A stretch of 64,000 nt of DNA. Source: Centroberyx gerrardi. Taxonomy: Eukaryota; Chordata; Actinopteri; Beryciformes; Berycidae. Location: the NCBI RefSeq assembly GCF_048128805.1, contig NC_135998.1, positions 22,032,063 through 22,096,062 on the forward strand, written 5' to 3'. The notes beneath the pieces are model-generated. The model was given only the letters and a program-made list of their open reading frames with translations. It searched no databases and was not told the origin of the DNA. The position numbers and the translations under genes were made by a program. The first letter of the stretch is position 1. Every line of letters starts with the position of its first letter. Shown one piece after another: positions 21,531 to 33,050 of the stretch.

Positions 21531-22734
21531 CTGTACCATGGCACATGGTCGCAGCCCAGCCAGTGTGACACATAGCAGACAGTCACACTTCCAGACATGT
21601 GGGAGTCCAACGGAGGAGAAAGTGAGAGACGAGGGAAGGGGGAGAATCAGAAAACGAGAACATCTCATTCCTGGCGGTGTTAAAATATGATTATGAATGT
21701 AAATTTGTCTGTCTCGAAAGTCTCTCTTGCACAGCTGCTCTCTGTCCTTATTTGAACTCAGACAGAGCTTTCCTACTTAATATTCTTGTGACATTACAGG
21801 GGAAACTTTCCTCCAAGCCACCAATAATATTTTCTCTTATCAACTTATAGCCTTTAGATAAAAGTGGCTGCGCTGGCTCTTCACTGATCGCGGCTTTGAC
21901 TCATCCGCAGGGCAGAGCGACCTTTGAAGGACAGGATAAGTGTTGGCAGAGTGACGGTGTGAGATGAGGTTGGTGTCACTTCCCCTGTGTCAGTGCTGTG
22001 TGCTCGCGGCAGTGTGATTCACCTTCCCAAGGCTCCTGCAGGCAGCACCTACTGCCCCCACACCGCAACACGGGGGACGGTAGGATCAGGCTGAACCTGT
22101 GAAGGATAAGGTCTCACCACACACTACACACTACACACCACACACACAGAAACAAGCATAAGTTTGTGTACCCTCTGTTCGTATACTCCTGTGTAACAAA
22201 ACAAATCAAATTTTGACATTTTATCCTCTATATTCTTTATGTAAATGTAAATTTAAAGTAAAGTGCTTTATAAATATGGTTAAATACAGTTCAAGCTTCA
22301 AAGCTAATAACAGAAAGAAGATAACTAACATCATGCAGGAGTAACATTTGAAAAGTGTCTTTAAATATATATTATATTATATATTAAAGTATATATATTA
22401 TTCAGAAGCAGCGGTAACAAGGTGTGTTCTAGGTTTCACCCTCTAGCCGATTAGTATTTTGGAGCGCATGACCTCCTTTAAAAATTCAGCTTTACTATAT
22501 TTACCCTATAGTAAAAAATTGAGGACACAAACAAAGGCAGAGATGCTTTATGTACGATGCAAGTACTAGTGAGTATGTGAGTGCTGCTAACAACAGCACA
22601 GTGGGAACACTGGTAAGCATGTGAGCTGTCCGCCCTCTCCCCCCCTAACAATAACAGTGTCAGTGCGGCTGTACGTTAATTAGTGTTATTTCCTCTGGGA
22701 TTGACAGGCGAGTATGTGTATCTGTTGGTGCATT

Positions 22735-22759
22735 GTGTGTGTGTGTGTGTGTGTGTGTG

Positions 22760-22809
<50 letters not shown>
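22735..22809. repeat. (TG)n-(AG)n compound microsatellite
   Basis: TG repeats pass directly into AG repeats. The resulting open frames in both strands are repeat artefacts. Confidence 0.95.
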
Positions 22810-22811
<2 letters not shown>

Positions 22812-22929
22812 CCAAGCACACACTCAGTCAGACTGTTCCCGTGGGCAGGGAGAATGAACATTGTGAAAGAGGCTATTCTGATTCACTCTATCTTGGACAA
22901 TCTGTGAATAGCATGTACGAGCTGTGGTC

Positions 22930-23080
22930 TGAGCATGCTCGCGCGTGACGCTCCGGGCTCCGCATGTTCATACCAAATTTGTCTGCCGTTTCCTGTCGGA
23001 TGAATGGAGAATCCACTGGAAGCTCCGTTCCCCATTGGCTGCGCGAGGCGTCACAGGGGAGGAAGTATTGCCATGTATGT
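22930..23080. promoter_or_regulatory. Candidate CpG-rich promoter with inverted CCAAT box
   Basis: A local CpG cluster (CTCGCGCGTGACGCTC, GCGCGAGGCGTCACAG) surrounds CCCATTGGCTG, an inverted CCAAT box. It stands out against the AT-rich surroundings and lies 1.5 kb before the dnajb5 start. An alternative first exon of dnajb5 is possible but not shown. Confidence 0.35.
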
Positions 23081-24149
23081 ATGCTCTCTCTGACACTAGT
23101 TACCATATCCACAGCTGCTGCCGAGGCAACCCCGCTTCATAATCTCGTAGTATGTGTAGCATGATCTCCAAATAAAAATAGAGCAAAACTGGTGTTCAAG
23201 CACATGACTTAATACCTTTCATCAAAAAGAGAGCCCTTCTGATAGTAATGGTTTTTTTCCCCCAACCAGTTTTAAACATGATTTTATTACACAAGTGTGT
23301 CTTTGATGTCTTTGGAAAGCAACATTTCTTATCTTTAATTTGAAGTCACATGTGATGAGAATGGGGAGAATTATGTGAATTATCTCCTAAATTATTATGG
23401 GTTTTTTTTCTGTCCTTCAATTTGGCACATATTCATGCACATACTCAACATTCAACTCTAAAAAAAATATCTTTACAGGTTCTTTGAGGACTAAATATGG
23501 ATTTAAAGAACCGACACTATATCAAAATAACCATTTAAACCGCTGAATGGTTCTATACGAAGGACAATTAATGTTACCTGGTAGTTTTGATCATTCTTAA
23601 CTCAAATTACCAAAACACTTTTGACATTTTGGTTGTTTAGTGGTCTAGGCATCGATATTTGGGACAAGTTAGCTATAGATGACCTAAGATCACCCCTCAC
23701 TTCACCTCACAGCCGCAGTAGGACCTGCCCAGTCCTTTTACAATAGTTTGCTGATGGCTACTGAGTGGCTCTGGATTGGTTGACAATCAGTGTGTAGCAC
23801 CATAGGGGTACTATAGGTAGAACTAAATACTAATTGAACATATCCCTATAAGCAGCCTAAGTACTTGTCCCTCCATGTCTCTGGATGATGGCTGTTTAAA
23901 TTCACATATGTAGATACCACCATCTGTAGAATAACTAGAAAGAGCTACTAGAGAGTAGCCTAATATTCTCAAACAGCCCAAGTAGGCCGACTAAAATTAG
24001 ACAGTTTGCAAAAAAAAATGAAATTAAATATCCAGAATAAAGCGATGAATTGCTTTGAAATGCGTGGGCCGAGGCTCAAATTGTAAATGTTAATGTGTTT
24101 GCAGAGACAGCTCCATCAATCAGCAGGTGAGGAAATTGCTGTCTGCGGG

Positions 24150-24574
24150 TCGTCTGGGCAGCCAGCGGGTGTTTTCCTGTCTGTCTGTCCGTCCTGTCTG
24201 CGCCGGCCCGGCAGGCTCCCGGGAGGATCCGCCGTGTCGTGACTGTCGGCCGAGCCCAGCCTTCAGAACTCCGGAAGCGAGTCTCGAGATGGAGAAGGAG
24301 GCTGCCACATCCGCGTGATCATCCTCGGAGCGCCAATAGCTTTCTAGCGAGGAAACCGAGGGCACGGTATTCCCTTCCGCGCGTAAGTAAATGGGCGGGT
24401 GCGGGGAAAGCTCTGTCACGCTGCGTGGGCGGTGAGTGTAGTAAGGAGCTGCCGCGGCAGTATTTATGAGAGCACGGAGGAGCCACTGAGACAGGACGAA
24501 CCGTAGCCTGATAACTGGAGCATTTCAGCACCACCGCAACCGGACAGCGACACGTAGCCTAAAGTCAAACAGCC
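24150..24574 (+). promoter_or_regulatory. dnajb5 GC-rich promoter and 5' UTR
   Basis: GC- and CpG-rich sequence runs up to the dnajb5 start codon. A weak TATA-like TATTTATG lies at about 24461-24468, some 110 bases before the ATG. The start sits in a good context (CAGCCATGG). Confidence 0.5.
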
Positions 24575-27500
24575 ATGGTTCTTATCTGGACGCAGTTCGG
24601 TGTGAAGCACAAAAATGTCAATGTCAAATGCAAAGTGCGAGTTATGCACAGGGGTGACAGCTCAGGATCCTCTTCATCAGGGGTAAGTTGAACTCATCTT
24701 TATAGCAGTTTGTCAATGTATAGTTCATTTGTTAAAGATGACTACTACTGACTCAAATTGAGTGATGTAGCTGTGTAATATTCAGGATTCATACTAAGGA
24801 GCTTTATGTTAGTAAATGTGGACTTTTTTTAATGAAATAATAATAACCTTTTGAATTCATTTGTAATAAGATAATGTACGGGCATTTATATAGCCTAATA
24901 TATAATCATTGCTGTCATAGCCTACTTTGAAAATGTGAGCCGCATATGATGGTTATTGCCGGTGTAGCGTGCTAAGTCTGTTGCTGTGGATTCATTCAAA
25001 TGCAGACTGCTATGTTGAGCAATGTACAGCCAATCGCTGCAGAGAATCGCGGTTGTTAGGGGAGGCTTTTCACCCCTCCTGATATTCACACACACGATTT
25101 CCCCTTAACTCACGTTGTGTGCATTATAGAACGCTATAGATTTGCCACGTTGCACTGCACTGAGATTATGGTGTTTTTTCTAAGAGTGTCTTTGCTATCT
25201 ATTTTACAATCTGCCAGATGCAAATGAGCAGGAAGTTGAAGATCAGCCATCTTATTTTGTAGGCTACTGTAGGCACTGGCCATTTCACTTCACAGACTTA
25301 TGACTAGTCATTCATTATTAGTTTTATTATAAGCCAGTCTTTTACAGCATGTAGCACGTGACACTTCCATACACAGTTGCCTACACAATACTTCCAGACT
25401 TCCAATAGTGACTCGGCAGTGTTTTGTATTTTGTACATTCTCATTCTGCTGTGAATATCACAAATACTGTTAGCTGGTTGTCATAAAGTTGAAGGATGCT
25501 TGGCATTGTGTTATACTGACTATTCATTCTGCTGTGCTCATAGCTAGCACATACTGTACCAGGCTTGCTCCATATTCTGTCAACCTTTTGAATATTCAAT
25601 ATCTGATGCATGACTGTGCTTGTTTCTACAGGAGAGCAGCAAGTCTGAGCAAGAGACGCCCTGCCTGTCCATCAAACCCGCGGGCAAGGATTTCTACAAG
25701 GTCCTGGAAGTCTCCTCTGACTCCAATGAGGACGAGATCAAGAAGGGTTACAGGAAGATGGCTCTGAAGTTTCACCCAGACAAGAACAGCGATGCTGATG
25801 CAGAGGACCGCTTCAAAGAGATTGCAGAAGCCTATGAGATCTTGACTGACCCCAAGAAGAGAAGCATATATGACCAGTATGGTGAAGAAGGTAAGAAGCA
25901 GGCATTTTCTTTTGTAATTTTACACTTTTGTGAGTCAAAAGTACAGAAAGTACAAAAAAGGGAATTAATTCACATGAGTTAAATGAACAGGCTTAGATAG
26001 TAATTGCCATCTGGCTAGTTACAGTAGCAAAGACTGGTTGATTAATTATTCACATCATTGCCAAGACTAAATGCTGATGAGCAGTGGGGGATATCCTCAC
26101 TAAAACCTGCAGCACTCCCTCCCCTTGTAAAACCAGCTAAATACGTGCGACATAGACAGCTGTGGGGCTGATTAATTATTTAGACCGCAATGAAAGTGTT
26201 TTCCTCAAAACTTCAAAATACCAGATGTAAATTTAGCCTTCAAGAAGTGTGAGCTGAATATGCATGAGCAGAACTGCAGGAGTGAGTGAGCAACAGCAGA
26301 ATGTAGTATGAGGCACCAGATCAAGGAAGATGCTCTGCAGGAATTTCAATGAGTGAACTCAGTAAACTCAACTCTTTCTATATTTCTGTTCTCTCCGTGT
26401 TACAGGTCTTAAAAATGGCAATGGAATGTCTATGGCTAACCAAGGCAACACCCATCGCAATAATTTCCACGGAGACGCCCATGCCACCTTCTCCTCTTTC
26501 TTCCATGGCTCTGACCACTTTGACATCTTCTTTGGGCCTGACTGTGATGGCGAGGATGACCTCTTCAACCCCTTCAGCCGCTTCACCTTCAGCCATGTGG
26601 GCGGGTTCCCTGCCCATGAGGGTGGGCTGCGGAGAGGCCGGCGGCGTCTGCAGGGTGTGGCGGTGGTACACGACCTGCTGGTGACGCTGGACGAGGTGTT
26701 CCACGGCTGCACCAAACGGATGAAGATTACCCGCAGCCGCCTCAACCCCGACGGCCGCAGCCTGCGATCGGAGGACAAGGTGCTGAACGTGGTAGTGAAG
26801 AAAGGCTGGAAGGCTGGGACCAAGATCACCTTTCCCAGGGAAGGGGACGAGACACCCAACAACACCCCGGCAGACGTCACCTTCGTCCTCAAAGACGAGG
26901 AGCACCCCCAGTACAAGAGAAACGGCTCCAACATCGTCTACACAGCCAAGATCACACTCAAAGAGGTGAGTTTATGGGTCTCAGTATGTATTGTGCTGTA
27001 GAGCACAATGGATCTATCAGGGTTAGGGGTCTGTTGTGGCTTTAGATAAAATCATACACCAAATGACTGGAAAAATGACTGGTCTATAAGGAGGATGACA
27101 TATTATGCAATTTGTCAACCATACACCTACTCAGAGAAGCTTGAAATCCAACTGCCACTTTTAGTCCTTTACATAACTGTTCAATAATTCTTTTATATAC
27201 CAAAGAAAATCGATTTATTGAAAGACATCTAGAAATAAGACAGCAGTTCTCAACAGAGGCACATTCCCTGCCAAACGTAGGGAGGGTGATATCTTTAAAT
27301 GTTGTCTGAGGACAGAACACAGTGTTCTGTGATGGGCCTCTGAGCCGTTCCCAGCCCCCACCACCCCATGCTTAGAATGGGCTGACAGACCCCTGCTAAC
27401 AAAACAGCAGCAGCAGCCTGCCAACGCCTCCCTTACCTCATCAGCCCCTGCAGAGTGAGAGAGAGAGCAGGAGCTAAATTTAGCTCTGGTACTGACTGCC

Positions 27501-28245
27501 CCCACATATCTCACTTCACTCTGCCTCTCTCCTACTATGCTGCAGACTCCTCTGCCTCTATAAGGCAGGCAAGGATGCTGGAAAGGCAGCTTTTGGCTCC
27601 CTTTGTCTCTGGCTCTCACTGCTGCAACCCACACACAGATTAGCTGGGTAGCAGTCACAGAGACGGCCCTTTCAAAGAGCTCCTCCATCTTCCTATAGCT
27701 GCCTTCACTCTCTAAAGAACTTACTCCCACACACAGTCAATATATAGAGCAAATTATAACATCTGTAACACGGGTTCATTGCATAACCGAGGAAATCGTT
27801 ATGCTTTTTATGGAGACAGCTGCTCCACATTTTTATCTGTGATGTAACATGCCATTTAAAAAAAACACCAGGCATTTAGTTGATTTTCTCAAAGTGTAGC
27901 TAATAATAATAATAATGGAGCCACTCAGAAAGCATTATGTAACTTGTTCTTAAGGAATATAACAGGTCTTGAGTACTAACCTGTTCTTCTCTATTTTTTT
28001 TTCTTCTCCAGGCTCTGTGTGGATGCACAGTTAACGTCCCCACATTTGACAACCGGATGATGCCACTACCATGCAGTGACGTTATCAAACCTGGTGCTGT
28101 CCGGCGACTGAGGGGCGAGGGTCTGCCCCTGCCCAAGAGCCCGTCCCAGCGAGGCGACTTGGTGGTGGAGTTCCAGGTGCTCTTCCCCGACAGGATCCCA
28201 CCCCAGTCCCGCGAGATAATCAAGCACAGCCTGGCCAAGTGCTAG
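24575..28245 (+). CDS. dnajb5: DnaJ (HSP40) homolog subfamily B member 5, complete
   Basis: Type II J-protein co-chaperone that stimulates HSP70 ATPase in cytosol and nucleus. Exons 24575-24682, 25632-25890, 26406-26965 and 28012-28245 give 386 residues. The J domain is at about residues 55-118 with the HPD catalytic motif at 84-86. Next comes a Gly/Phe-type region with [13 protein letters not shown], then two beta-barrel client-binding domains and the ALCGC motif at the start of exon 4. The stretch [15 protein letters not shown] and the ending follow DNAJB5 rather than DNAJB4 or DNAJB1. Exon 1 adds 36 residues ([10 protein letters not shown]...) plus about 17 from exon 2 ahead of the J domain, a long N-terminal form whose function I do not know. 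Confidence 0.93.
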
Positions 28246-29532
28246 CCGGCTTTGTTAGTGGCCAGATTGATACAGCTTCACCATGTGTGTATGTTGTTAC
28301 CAATTCACAAACACAGCCTTGCCCAAGGTGCTAATATCACAACCAATCACAACCTCTTATTGTGTTTGGACAATGGCAAGCAGCACTGAAGTGAGTGAGA
28401 GTTCAAACAGGACTTTGAGGGAGAGATGCTTTTCTACAGTTGTATGCACTTTAGGCATAATGCTCAACAACTATAATGCCACAGGAGTAGTGTGTTCAGA
28501 ACTGAGGAATGGAGTCTTTGGTATCCGAGGGCATCCAGTGACTCAATAACCTTTCTCTTGAAGGAAAGGGTTAGCTGTACTGTTATACTTGCAAACCTAT
28601 ACCAGGATATCAGTTTGCAATTCAAGTCTGTATAGACTTCCTTAAACCTGAGTGGTAGAATTATTTGACAAAATAACTCAAAGTTATATGGTGTTCATAT
28701 GACTGATGTTTTACATTGATTTATTACAATAACAAAATGTACTTGTGTACAAAGATGTACTTTGTGTGCAAAAAGCATAAACATTGTCTCTAAGAGAGAT
28801 TCATCTGTCAAATGTTCTATTGAATCATTTGAAATGTTTGTATATATTCTGCAATGAACCAGCTGTTGTTGTATTATGAACTGATATAGACATAGTTGGA
28901 AGCATGAACAATAAAGAAAAAACTGAATTTGAACTTGTGTCCCCCAGCATTCCTTGTGATAAACTATTATTTAGCTATAAAGACACTGTACTTGTCGAGG
29001 TACAGAAGGCTTCAATTAACTTTTCTAAAAAGGGCAAACTAACAAATATTATAGTCCATGAATCCACACTTCAGAGCAAGAAAATTTCCCACTTCCCCTG
29101 CTGGGTAGATGCAGTGATGTAGAAGCCTACCAAAGCTAACTGCTGCCATCTAGCGGTCAGTATTGGGTAGGACAATGTCGGAGACCCAGTAAATAATGAG
29201 ACACACCTGCGGATCTGTAACTCATGGGCCCGTCAAGTGAGTGAGTACCTTTGAGCGGTCTCTCCTATCAAGGCATTACTTTGTAACACGGACAGTAATA
29301 ATCTTAACTGAAGGAGATTGTAGCGATGAAAGGAAAGATTCTCTTTTGGACAAACTGCACAAATTTGAGCCGCAGGGCGACATGTCGCCGTTACAAACAC
29401 TCTGGGAACATGAGAAACAGAGTAGTCCAAATTGATTGACACGTCAAACCAGCTGCGCACAGAGAGACAACTGGAAATCTCAGCTGACATTAGCAATTCT
29501 CTAAAAATCACCCTAATGTCCTCTGGGATGAA
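28246..29532. other. dnajb5 3' UTR and upstream region of hwa
   Basis: AATAAA at 28910-28915 is the likely dnajb5 poly(A) signal, giving a 3' UTR of about 680 bases. From about 28940 to 29532 lies the presumed hwa promoter and 5' leader; no TATA box or other clear site was recognised. One short upstream open frame (29241-29435) matches nothing. Confidence 0.5.
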
Positions 29533-32500
29533 ATGTCGCAAGTACGAGTGACAGCTCCATCAAATCTGACTGAAGGTTACCCCGTCACCAATCTGACCTT
29601 ACTTGTCCTTTTGCTCATACCGTTTGTGGTTATTCTGCTCTTGCTGAACTGCCTGTTCCTGGGTTACAAATTATTGATCATTTCAAAGAGGAACAAAAAG
29701 ACGCGCGAGGACACAGAGGAAATGCTGTTGCAGTCGACCCTCCACAGGGTCGACAGAATATCCGATGTGCCCTTTCCCCCAACTCAGGACGGGAGGAGAG
29801 CGTATCTGTCTTTGTCAGAGCCCATCCTGCCGCATCCCGTGACCTCCTCACGAACCTCGTCCAGAGACAGGGCAGCGGTGGACCACCGGATCCGGTTCCT
29901 GCGGCCAGACGGAGCCACCGGGACCGGCTCAGGGTCCCTGAGAGCGCCGAGCACCATCCTGGCCACCTCGCCTGCGACCGGTTTCACCTCAAGAGTCGAC
30001 CTGCCCACGAGGTCACGGATGTACAGCAAGAGCACAATGGACTGGTGTAAAAGCGCACCTGTCCTACCGCAGTTTAGTGACTCGGAGGCTGAAACGAGGG
30101 AAAACCTTGTGCCGCCCAACTCGCCCGCGGTGAACGGTCCCTTCTCAAGGGTCAGTAGCTGATTTAGTTACCACATGTAAACAGGAGGAGCGACGCAAGT
30201 ACCAGGGTAAAGTTGGCTTGACATTGGCTATTAGGTGGATATTCGTTTTTCATATTCATTAACTTATGAAGTAGCCTAAACATGTAAAAGTAGGACTGAT
30301 GAATATATTTGATCACAGGAGGATGGAGCACAATTTATTTCCCATATTAATTGGAGGTTTCAAACCAAATTTATCCTCACCTTTGACAGTCCTTCCTGTA
30401 ATTTACAGTACTGATTTTTTTTTTTTTTTTTTTTTTGGGTTAGGGTTAGACTGGCTAGGCTGTGTTAGACTAGGCTGTGACCTAGAGGTCTCAAACCAAA
30501 TTCAATTCTCATCCTCAACTTTAATTAACAATTTGATGTTCCATGATTTATTAGAATTTTTATTATTATCTTTTAGGAAATAGGTCACCTTGAAAAGTCA
30601 GTGATCTTAGTGTGTTTTCTGTGTGACCAAGAGGTCTCAAACCAAATTTAATGTCATTGTTGACATCCTCCTTCTAATTTAGGGAGGTTTTTCCAATTTT
30701 TGCCTTCCAAGATTTTGAGAATTTGTTTCTGTTTTTGAGGAAAATGTGTTAAGTAAACTTGATTTATATAGTGCCTTTCAAAACCAACATTACAAGGTGC
30801 TGTACATGAGAAGATAAAAAAAATATAGAAAAGAAAACAGATAAAAATAAAATATAGAAAAACAAACAAAAAACAAACAAAACAAAAAGACACAAAAGAC
30901 AAATAGACAAAACATTACAAAGTAGTAGTAAATACTTAACACACTCAGGTGTAAATCATGTTCATCCTGTGTGACCTATAGAGGTCCCAAGCCAAATTCA
31001 TTCACATTGATTTAATTATATACAGTAGGCTATATTGCATATATTACAATGTATAATAAGAAATTAAAATTTCAAGAGCTCACTTTCCATGTAGTCCACA
31101 TTTTTTGGCATGAATCAATATGCCTATAAAAAATATATAACCTAACAGAAGTTGAAAATGTTTTGGGTTTTTTTCGCTAATGCAGAGGGAAAATGTCAAC
31201 GATGAGACTAAATTTTGTTCTTGACTTCTATTTGAGTGTGCTGAAATACATTCAAATACAAATTAGGGAAGGTAATATTTTATTTTTATAGTGTGTGTAA
31301 ATAAGAAGTAGGATGTCAGCAATGAGAATGAATTTGGTTTGAGACCTAGGTCATAGTAAGCAATTGAAATTTTATGTAATATTTTGTTAAAAAAAAATAT
31401 GAACAGCCTAAATATTCCTATAAATTATTACGGAAAAAGTAATCATTTTTCTGTAATCATAAATATATTAATTGATGTGCTTTTATGTTTCTTTCACAAG
31501 TTACTGAACATTACAGTGGTAATCTGTGAGATATTTGTCTTCAATTTTGTCTCCACCTTTTGGTGCTCAGCGCTCATTGCTGTGGTGTTTCTGCTCTGCA
31601 CTTGTCAATCAAACAGTGTGTCCAGTGCTGTGACGTCTTTTTCCTTGGATTTTCTGTTGATGCAGTTTGAGTTTCTGTAGGTGGCGCTCTTCTCTTTGTC
31701 TGTTCAGCCATGGTGGCTATCACTCCTCATGCTAACTACCCACTTCTTCCTCTGTTTATTCCAAACAAACCTCTGTTCTGGTAATGTAAAACGCATCACT
31801 TCCTGTGTGCCAGAGGATTTTTCCAAGGAAAAACTTACCCGACACCAGATGTTTAGTACAGTAAATGTAAAATCTTTCATTTCGTGATTCAACCTGTACA
31901 GAGTATAGAGTATTAAAGTAATGAATATCCACCTAACATCCAATTTCCAATATAAAGCATAAATCCAACTTTACTCTGGCCATTTAAGTTTGATGCACAG
32001 TATGAGGCCTGATGTTTTTCACAACAGGAGACAAAGGGTCATATTTGTTGGAGCAGTACTTTGGAGTTGCCGACAGATGTGAGCCGAGGCGCTGCAGAGC
32101 GTCTATTCGACAAGGTAGACGTGGAGTGTGAGTATCCCAGAACCCCTCCAGAGACTTCCTGCCTCAATACATCCACAGTGGGTCCTGGCCTGGACAGCGA
32201 CTTTGGTGCCAGTGCAGGTAGACTTCAGCTTCGATCCTAAACAGTGTTGAGTGGTAATGTGTTATTCGCTAAAGCTATTTTTCCCAGTAATGAGTAGTGT
32301 TGTGACCTAACATTTTAATTTGACTAATGATATATAAGTTACCAATCAAAACTTGTGTTATCACCCTCCTCTAAATACCCTCCTGCTTCGTTTTCCTCAA
32401 AATTATTTGTCATCTTCTCACACTTAGGTTGTTTAGAGAAAAGTTTACTTTACGTACAGGTGGAAGTACTCCCACTACTTTGACTTTATTGAGTAAAATG

Positions 32501-33050
32501 TTGACAAGATCATTGTCCATTAACACTGTTTGTTACCCTGATCATTCACATGGCAGCACACAGGTGAGGGACATACATTATTCAGATTTCTGTAGGTATA
32601 TGAAAGGTTGTGATCGCCAGTTTTGGGTGTGTAATGGAAAAGTATTGGAAAGAGTAGTGTAACAAATGACTGCTTCCAGGGGGTAATACGTAAAGTTATA
32701 CCATTGCTTTTGAAATGAGTAACAAGTAATCAGTAATGTATTACTTTTTGAATAACAAGCCCAGTACGGATAGCAAATTAGGCTCTATCAGGATTCAATA
32801 TGTTCCATCAGTCATTTAATTAAAGGGAATTCTGAAGTACTAATCAGCTAAAGTTCTGAAGTACGCAAATCATTTCTTTTCAGGTGTCTCCCTGCGGATT
32901 TTGTCGGCAGACAGTGACGGTCTGTCCAACGGTGTGTTGGCTTCAGCCCTGGAGTGGGATTATTACGACCCCTGCTACGTCAGGCAGAACAACCTGCCCA
33001 AGCATAAACACCTCAGGCCTGCGATACACACTAAGCAGTACTGGGTGTAA
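29533..33050 (+). CDS. hwa: Huluwa-like maternal dorsal determinant, single-pass membrane protein
   Basis: Exons 29533-30150, 32028-32217 and 32884-33050 join in frame to 324 residues. A short N-terminal ectodomain has two sequons (NLT at 11 and at 20). One very hydrophobic membrane segment spans about 21-50 and is followed by the basic stop-transfer SKRNKK. The rest is a long, Ser/Pro-rich cytoplasmic tail. The hallmark is PPNSP at residues 194-198 (in LVPPNSPAV), reported for zebrafish Huluwa as the motif needed to bind and lower Axin, activating beta-catenin for dorsal organiser formation. The tail also has SSTLELPTDVSRGAAE and ends in an aromatic stretch, ALEWDYYDPCYV. Donor GTCAGT at 30151 is slightly non-consensus; reading through it stops after four codons, so unspliced RNA would encode a 209-residue form that still has PPNSP. 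Identification rests on architecture plus this motif. Confidence 0.82.
30353..31356. repeat. Dispersed intronic repeat with AGGTCTCAAACCAAATT core
   Basis: Within the first hwa intron, a block close to TGACCTAGAGGTCTCAAACC-AAATTCA recurs at about 30353, 30474, 30621 and 30970 in direct orientation, and at about 31191 (weak) and 31311-31356 in inverted orientation. The first three are roughly 130-145 bp apart and share weaker flanking similarity (TTCCATGATTTATTAGAA versus TTCCAAGATTTTGAGAA), as in a decayed tandem repeat. Confidence 0.7.
30755..30812 (-). mobile_element. 3' tail of an L2-type LINE or derived SINE
   Basis: The minus strand reads CTGTACAGCACC-like sequence followed by AAAGGCACTATATAAATCAA, the conserved 3' tail of L2-clade fish elements. 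An A-rich tract lies on its right side. Only the tail remains. Confidence 0.5.
32250..32765. repeat. Possible DNA element in the second hwa intron
   Basis: The right side has AGTAACAAGTAATCAGTAAT followed by GTATTACTTTTTGAATAA, and the left side has CCCAGTAATGAGTAG, resembling the termini of a fish family rich in AAGTAAT motifs. The ends are too diverged to set exact borders. Confidence 0.3.

Larger units (their letters stand above)
21531..24574. other. Spacer and dnajb5 upstream region
   Basis: No coding gene was seen. It contains a (TG)n-(AG)n microsatellite (22735-22809), a GC-richer island at 22930-23080, a short repeat-like stretch at 23450-23600 (GGTTCTTTGAGG and AATGGTTCTATACG), and a GC-rich region from 24150 to 24570 that is the likely dnajb5 promoter and 5' UTR. 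Confidence 0.6.

Noticed and set aside
19158-21690. Long open frames of 185-285 codons in all three plus frames, rich in Cys, Leu, Pro, Ser and Val
   Set aside because: They are read from the CTGY/CTCY tetranucleotide array, whose units lack stop codons in any plus frame. No promoter, splice signals or family similarity.
29533-30162. Single-exon 209-residue gene
   Set aside because: Two further exons downstream fit in phase with good splice sites and the last ends in a normal stop, so the full gene has three exons. The short form is kept only as a possible intron-retained isoform.
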